Of a stretch of DNA of 64,000 bases, positions 53,401 through 62,400 are shown piece after piece. Source of the DNA: Larimichthys crocea (Eukaryota; Chordata; Actinopteri; Sciaenidae); assembly GCF_000972845.2 (NCBI RefSeq), contig NC_040012.1, positions 11,158,930 through 11,222,929 of the forward strand, read 5' to 3'. A model generated the notes under the pieces. The model made no database searches and had not been told where the DNA came from. It saw only the letters and a list, made by a program, of their open reading frames with translations. The stretch's first letter is position 1. Every line of letters starts with the position of its first letter. The translations under genes and the position numbers were made by a program.

Positions 53401-56400
53401 TATAGGGTGAATTAATGGTTGTGAAAAGAGACAGGCACAAATGATGAGATGAGATCAAGTGATCAAGCTCAACAGAAAAGTGATTGTGTGAATAACTACA
53501 AGTGCTTTGAAGACAGTGAACTGCAAAGAAAGAACACACGTGGGGTGAGACGAGAACATTTAGATGCAGTCAGGAAGACAGCAAAGATCTCCACATGAAA
53601 GGTTGATTCATGACATGCTCAAGTGTTGGAGTGACATAGGGCACGTAGAAAGACGTGGCTCCAAAGGGTGCATAAATAGGACTTAAATAGAAGAGTTCCT
53701 ACCCTGCACAGTGAGGACAGCTGAAGTCTTCTGGCTGCCTGTATCGCAGGAGTATTCTCCTGAGTCAGCCCCCTGCAGTTTATAGATGACAAGCTCGACT
53801 ACGGTTCCTTCCTGTTTCAGGTGATATTTGCTGCTGGATGTCAGTACTCTGTCATCGCACCTCCAAACCACAATTGCTCCGGGCTTTGTGGTCTCGCAGC
53901 GAAGGCTAGCGTTCTCCCCTGCCTCTCTTTCAAGGTTCTGCAGCTGTGTTTTGAAAAGCACAGGCTGGGCTGCAGGGGAGGAAATGGACCGAATTAGGGG
54001 GAAAAAAACTAAACCAGGAGTAGTCTGGCACAATTTATAGCCCCGCCACACACATAAATGTAAAAGTGAGTCATACACATCCAAGTCAGTCTCACATCTT
54101 AATCATCATCCAAGATGATATATGTATGCTTTTCATCAAACCCCGGTGTTACACAATAAAGCATTACAACCAACATTAACTGACTAATTATATAAGATAA
54201 AGGCTTATTTTTTCATAGAATTAATATAGAAAAAATATATTCAAGAATAAGTCTATTATTTTACAACTCAAGTATCTCCACTCGAAACAACAGTTTTAGC
54301 AAGCGTACCCTTCACAGCTAGTTGTGCAGTGCTTTGACGGTCACCAGTGTCACATGTGTAACTCCCAGAATCCTCTGGGTCTAAATCATTGATTATTAGT
54401 GTAGCCAGGTGTCCTGTTTGTCTGATTTCATACTTGGCACAAGGACAAAGACCAAGTTCTCCTTTCCTCCACTCCAGAGGAACACCAGGTTTAGAAAGCT
54501 CACAGTGCAGGGTTACACTGTCCCCCTCATCAGCCGTTAAAGAGCTTTCAAGCTCCTTTGTGAAAACAACTGGGGCAGCTGATGAAATGAAAAGAAGTTT
54601 ATCAACAGTAAGGTCAAGAATGGTGGTGAAAAAATACAGTGAAATAAAAAAAAAGAGTGGATTTAAAAGACTGAAGACAAAAAAGAGATGATGACATGGT
54701 TCATCCTACCATTCACTACGAGAGAGGCTGAGCTTATTGTGTTCTCTGCACGGCATGAGTAGCTTCCTGTGTCCCCGGGTCTCAAATCACAGATGAGCAG
54801 CTCATAAGTGAATCCTGTTTGTTTGATTTGGTATTTTTCTCCACAACTCAGGACTTGAGTTTCCTTCTTCCACTCGACATGGAGTCCAGGTTTAGAAAGT
54901 TCGCAGTGCAGAGTGGCGCTACCTCCCTCCTCAGCCTCCTGGCTCTCCAGGTCTTGAATAACTACGACTGGACGAACTGGGGATTGAATCATTTTGATTA
55001 GATTCAATTTGTTTATGTGTGCTGTTCAAATTAGACACCAGATATTTCAAATTAGACACTATACATAAACTACAGTATGTTGTGTAAGGAAACAGCAGCA
55101 CTGATGTACAGCCAATGATCCACACTCCACAGCTAAGTATCAAGTCTGTCATAGCCTTAATTATTCTGACCACGAGACAACAGAAATCCAGAAAAAAGCA
55201 AATCTGGCATTCATTAATGAATGAAAAAGTAAGCAACAACAAACAGGACTGATTAAACAGCACACACAAGTCAACATGGAAACCATGACAGAACTGAGGG
55301 GAATAAACAATGAGCGAGTGTCACAAAAACTTCTACCTTGTCCTTTCACTTTTTTGGGATGGCTTCAGGCGCCAAATGCTTTTCACTCTTTCTGCAGGTG
55401 TAATTAATTTAATAAGACTTTAAATATTTACTCTGCTAAAAACAAAGCAGCACAAAAGAGAGAATAACAGTGGAATTTTAGATGAATAAATCAATAAAGG
55501 ATGTTGCCGAACTGATAAATTACACAAACAACAGCAATAATGAAACCAACAGAGAGGATTTATTGACTCCAACTAAATGCACTCACCAGTACAGAGTTTC
55601 CAACTAATCAGCCGACAAGAACGGATGTGCCAGGATGTTATGTCTCAAAATAACAGCTTTGAAGTGTAGCATCACAGCATGAAAAGGAAAAACTGAATAG
55701 TTTCTTTACAACACTTCTCTTTATACGTATCTCTTTTGGATACCTGCTTCTTAGGTGACTTCTCTGTTGCAATTATTTGTAGACATATAATGTAGGTTTA
55801 ATTCACCTTACATAAACTGGAAATCTCCACCATTGTCTTGTTCGGTCACAAATGTGCCACACACGTTTTAGAGCCACAGTGTCCAGAACAAACAAAATAC
55901 CATCAACACCTGACTGTTTTTCACTTGACTTGTCATACGATACAGAGTATTTATGTAATGTGCCCCAAGAAAAACACTATCTTAAAAAAAAAAAACGCAC
56001 AGGCAGTCATGATCACTCCTTAGAGTGTAATGTCACATCTGCTGCAGCATTTGGAGTCTTAACCGCTGTGATAAAACATTTAAGCCTGATTATACCCTTA
56101 ACCAGCAGCCACAAATTTGATGTTTAGAGTCTATTAATCCAGTGAGCATTTGTTGAGCATGTTCCAGCAACATATTATCATGATGCATTCCGCTTTCATC
56201 ATCATCATTTATAAGTTTAACAGTATGGCATAAAAATAAACACGAACCGCACAGCACACCGATATACAGACTGAAGCATAAACATAGGGTCACAAGCCAC
56301 AATATACAGCACGTCAAGCCAAACCAAACCAACAGGTCTTGAGTACCTCCTGTATCTTCTGTACAAATAATAACAGCTTCCAAATCTCTTATTTGAAACA

Positions 56401-59400
56401 ATCATACCACTTCCAGGAGAAAACATAAGAAGCACAAACAATTAACAGACGGAAACACAAGGAACTGCTATCGCTTCACAGCTATGACCAGGCATTAAAA
56501 ACAGCACCCAATGTAATCCAATATTTGTTACAACAATTAGGATTTATACTGGGGTTCAGATGTTTTGATTTTGCATGTCTCGTGCACTTCCCTTATTTGG
56601 ACTGTGTTTTGCTGAGGATGGCAGGGAGAGATATCAGTAGTTCAAGGACAGGAGAGACAAGGACGTGAGAAACAGGCCTGAGAAGTGTCATTTTGATACA
56701 TAATGTTCATTACTGAGCAGAAAACCAAAAAGGATTGTTACGATATTATCTGTATCAGGTGGGAGGTGTCCGAGACAGCCCATTTTTTAAAAATGTATAA
56801 GAACCAACTGTTAGAGCTCCTCAGGGAGCCTTTTCTCTGTAACCCACTGTTAAACACTCCTTCTTGTACAAGAATAATAAATTCAATTTAAACTTTAATA
56901 CTTTGAATCTAGTCTTCCTTATTCAAGAGTTTTTCTACAATATTAAAGCCATCTATCCCTGTATCGTAGCCTTCTGTTACTCTAATCTTATAGGACCATG
57001 GGGTGTGTTTCATTCATCTGTTCGGAACTAGAGGAGTACCCTCAACATCTGTAGATATAAAGGCTCATTATGATTCATTAGTTATACACTAATGAAAACA
57101 TAGTTGTGCGTATTATATTGAACATTAAATTAGTTGACCCTTTACAGCAGCCCCATACAACATGCTTGATACACCATAGACATAAGGAACATCAGTAGAG
57201 ACACCCGCATTTGGCAACACAAAGACTGAGATGAATGTGGCAGGAGACAACGAGGACGGACACGGCCAATAAAGAGGATAAATATTTGCATACCTTCTAT
57301 TGGCTCTTTGGTCCGCTGCCTCTGTGTATCTTGTTTGGCAGCTATTTCAGCAGCAATCATTTCAACTGGGATAAAACACAACATTAACCTCACAATCTTG
57401 CAGGGGTGAGTTCTATAAGAGGAAGATGACCAGAGCCAGTAAAGCACACAAATGACCCAGTACGCCCAGTCTACTGCCGCCTGTTTACAACTTACTGACA
57501 AATGTCCTTAGTGTCAAAATGAGGGTAAGTAACATCTGCGAGAACGGAGAGCAGTCAAAATCAATGAAGCTACAAGCAAAAACAATAAAGCCTCTCCGCT
57601 CATCATATCAATAATCCAACGCAAAGCAACAACCCAACACAGAACTGCCAAGAATGCAATTATAGCATCAAAATGTTTAAAACTCAAGACAGAAGAGGAG
57701 TAACCAAAGCATTAAAAAACAGAACAGCAACACAGACGAGGGCTGGCAGGTAAACAGCCACCTTTTTAATATATCTTACACATTCACCAGGCAACATAAC
57801 CTACAGCACAGACAGTAAATCCAAAGTAAGCTGCCTCCATATTTATAGCACGTCTTTCTTGGTAAGTGTATTTTTCTGCAAGCTTGAAATTACATCCGAC
57901 AAAAGAAGACCATGCGTACAGTATTGACAAATGTCATAGTGTCCGTTAAAAGCCATGCAAACGTGTCTCATTACCTTCACCTCCAACTTTAAGCTGTTGA
58001 GAATCTTTCTGAATCTCCTGTTTGAGTAGCTGTTGTTCAGGAGTCTGTCCAGTAGATGGCAGTGTCACTGCTATGAAATTGAACACAACATATGGACCCA
58101 CATTTTAACCCACATTACCTTAGAATACCAGCACCAGCTGCATGTAATAACAGCATACCAATAAGTCAGCTTCCATGCAACAAAATGACCATAGAAATCC
58201 ACAGATGTTGAGATTCGACCACAGTAGCACAAGGCCAACAGCTGACACAGATCACGTGACAGATGAATTAAAAAAAGCCACATTTAACAGCAGCCAGAAG
58301 AAATAGCCACAAGAAAACCATATTTAGTCTTGAAGCAAATTCTTGAAACAAGACACAATGTAAGCCAGTTCATGACCCAACAAGTTTCTGTCTCATAACA
58401 ACCGTCAGCAGCCAAGACATGAGTGACAGTGTTAAGTACTGAATATCTTAATGTGTGTTTCTCACTTTTATTTTCCATTCAACAAAGCAATGCGTCGCAC
58501 ACATTGATAGCACATTAAAAGCCAAGAGTTTTCAGAGAATTACCTTCCACAGTCTCTTTTATCTCTTGCTTCTTGTGCTTGTCTTTAGCAGACAGAGCTT
58601 CAGGTGTCTTGGCTGAAATGTAAATATGATAGGGAAATAGAAATGTTGCTTAAAGTGTAATGACAGCAGCCAGTGACAATGCCAGACCAACACCAACACA
58701 GCTTGATTAACCCACAAATCCAAAGACCTTCAGTCTCGACAAACCACGCAAATGTCATGTAAAGGACAGTGAGCCATGCTACGCACAAGTAAATTATGCA
58801 CATGTAAACTTCAGACAACGACAGATCTTTAAACCATCATCATGTTACGACCACAGTTAACACAAATACAAGGTTTCTTCTTCCTTCTTTCTAAATGAGC
58901 TGGCTATGCTACATATACTGGAATACAGCACTGAGAAAAAAGACCCAAGTGTAAAACACAAACGTACTATAAGAAGGAACAGTTGACACAACAGAGGCAA
59001 ACAAAGCTGCTAAAAAATATGGTAAGCTATAAAGAAATAATGCCACTGGAATACATTTATCATAAGCTACATACGGCCAATATTTACAGGCACAATTTAA
59101 GGGCAAGTTGCACATGGCAACACAAAGGCCATTATCAGTATGGACAGAGCACATGAAGCTGAAAGTCAAGCCAGCACATTGCTATCTTTCTTCCATACCT
59201 TCCATTGTTTCTTTGGTCTCCTGCCTCTTAGATTCCACTTTAGTAGCTGAAGGGGAAGCTGGAAACAATTTGTTACATACTTGATCATCTACAGTGTTTA
59301 ACTATAATAAGTGAAAACTAAATATAACCTGAAGAAATGGCTTACAACTTGTAAGTTTCAAATTTCAGAAATGAGAAAGCACTACACAACACAGCTGATA

Positions 59401-62400
59401 ACTACAATACAACATGAACAGAGATGAATAGGTGTGTGTAAATAGACAAGAACAGTTAATGGACCTGCATACATTATCAATGTTCAACACTAGTATGAAA
59501 AAAAAGAAAGACAAAAGAGCAGCAAGAAGAAAGAGCTGCTAAAATGACAAATTGTGTGATGTAAAGAGAATTCGGCTTTTCTGTTTTGTAATTTCAAATG
59601 CACAGTAACAAAAAAGGAACAAAAAAAGGAATGAAAATCTTCAAAAGAAAAAAGATCAAAATTCAAACTCTGCAGCACAGCACAGAGCACACTGCAGAAA
59701 AGCAGTCCAGGCAGACATCCAACTGAATGATCCACCACATACAATGTGAAGGAAGCATCTGGTAAATCTCGTATTAGACACGCACAAGAATGCTGACATT
59801 TTATGAGCCAGCAGAGACAACAAGTGTGTGACAAAAAAGCAGTGACAAAAATAGCACAGCAAAAGCAAGCACCTCAGTCAAGACAAATTTAAAGTGTAGT
59901 AAAATATTCCTCTGATTAATTAAACAGATAGTTTGAAACCAGCTTACAATGAATCTCCTGCAGTGACAAAGATCACAAGTATATGGCACCATAACATGTA
60001 TTTTTTGAATTAATACACCTAATACACTTTGCACATTTAAATTAAAAATCCTCCTACCCTTAATGTTGAGGCTGGCTGTGGTCTTCTGGTCTCCATACAC
60101 ACAGCTGTAGTCTCCACTGTCTCCAGGCACCACTTTGTTGATCAGGAGTTCATTCACAGAGGCCTTCTGCTTCATCTGATACTTTTCTCCAGACTTCAGG
60201 ACCTGTGTTCCCTTCTTCCACTCCACTGGGACTCCAGGTTTGGAGATCTCACAGCGCAGAGTAATGTCAGCTCCCTCTTCAGCCTCCTGGCTCTCTAGCT
60301 TCTGTTTGAAGGTCACTGGTTGGGCTGAGCATGTATTAGTTGGTTAGCAATCAGTTGCATGCCATTACATAAAATATAAAAATATACAAAACAAAAAAAA
60401 GAAAAAACCCAAACTAAAATGACAATTTGCAATACACAATGACATGCAGACTCATAAACAAACATGCAATTTCTATAAAGTGCTCCATGAACCGACTCTT
60501 TGTAAATCCTCTTCCTACCCTTAATGTTGAGGCTGGCTGTGGTCTTCTGGTCTCCACACACACAGCTGTAGTCTCCACTGTCTTCAGGCACCACCTTGTT
60601 GATCAGGAGTTCATTCACAGAGGCCTTCTGCTTCATCTGATACTTTTCTCCAGACTTCAGGACCTGTGTTCCTTTCTTCCACTCCACTGGGACTCCAGGT
60701 TTGGAGATCTCACAGCGCAGAGTAATGTCAGCTCCCTCTTCAGCCTCCTGGCTCTCCAGCTTTTGTTTGAAGGTCACTGGTTGGGCTGAGTATTTATCAG
60801 TTGGTTAGCAACCGTTTGCAAGACATGAAAAGCAAGGTCACGCATTCATATATCACTGATGCAAAGCACCCAGAACCAGTCAAATCACCCAGTTGCAGAG
60901 CTGCTGTGCCAGCAGTTATAACAGTGCAGTTTTGGACTTGCAGTCCCAGTTCAACCTGAGCAAGAAAAGTACAACAGCAGCAGTTTAAAACTAAAGATGC
61001 AGCTATGGCCATGTGTGCCATTTACAGGCAATGAATGAAATTGCTGTGTCAACTTTGACATATGTACCACCTGTCTTTCCTTTGTCATAGTTGATGTTCA
61101 TGTGTATGTTTAAGGTTTTCTATCAATCTTTAATGTGTATGAGGTGTTAACCCAAGCACACCAACTACTAAATCCTGTGTTCTTCAGGATAGTTCAGGAG
61201 GAAGGAAGATAAGTTTCAGAGGTTGAAAAGAAGTAAAGAAAATCTGATTTTGTGTATTTAGTCATAAAACCTCTAAAGCAAACACATGGTGTTCTACATC
61301 GATGACATACAATGTGTTTTCGTGTGGTTATGTAATAACCCGTGGAGGGTAGTGTGGTACAATGTTGGATGGCAGTAGGCAGCACTATGTGCTGGCACCA
61401 TTGATTGCCTGCAGTTAGCATACATGTTAGAATTGCAGAAGCTATTACTTTCTTTGTCTTTGGGTTGTGACATTGCATATTTGCATCTATTAGACTAAAC
61501 TGTTGCTGTTTTTACTCTTCTATAAGGGGCACAGGTTTGCATGTGCTGAACCGGTCTGACAATGAATGAACATCTCCCCTGATGTTTTACTTTCTGAGGT
61601 TAATGACATTACATGCCACCACCTCAAGGAGACTTTTACCTCAAAACAATACCAGATAGGGAAAAATGAAAATGTGCAACTTACTGTAGGGGCACTGACT
61701 CAGTTAGAACACAGTAATAACACGAAACAGAATACAAGAAATTTCCAAAATGAGGAGAAAGATACAGAACACAATAAAACGTTGACAAGATGCATGATGA
61801 TAACATAATGCTGAAATCCTGCCTCTAAAACAAATATGAACATATGAAAATCTTTTGCATGCAGTTTCTATAAAGTGCTCCATGAACCGACTGTTTGTAA
61901 ATCCTCTTCCTACCCTTAATGTTGAGGCTGGCTGTGGTCTTCTGGTCTCCACACACACAGCTGTAGTCTCCACTGTCTTCAGGCACCACCTTGTTGATTA
62001 AGAGTTCATTCACAGAGGCCTTCTGCTTCATCTGATACTTTTCTCCAGACTTCAGGACCTGTGTTCCTTTCTTCCACTCCACTGGGACTCCAGGTTTGGA
62101 GATCTCACAGCGCAGAGTAATGTCAGCTCCCTCTTCAGCCTCCTGGCTCTCTAACTTTAGTTTGAAGGTCACTGGTTGGGCTGAGCATGAATCCGTTGGT
62201 TAGCAATCAGTGGCATGCCATTACATAAAATATAAAAATATGAAACAAAAAAAAGAAAAAACCCAAACTAAAATGACAATTTGCAATACACAATGACATG
62301 CAGACTCGTAAACAAACATGTCTTAATATAAACATCTGAAAACCTGTTGCATGCAGTTTCTATAAAGTGCTCCATGAACCGACTCTTTGTAAATCCTCTT

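Noticed and set aside
58600..59169. Minus-strand frames rich in Cys and Phe in obscurin introns
   Set aside because: No Ig or other domain pattern, lie outside exons that fit the frame, low complexity.
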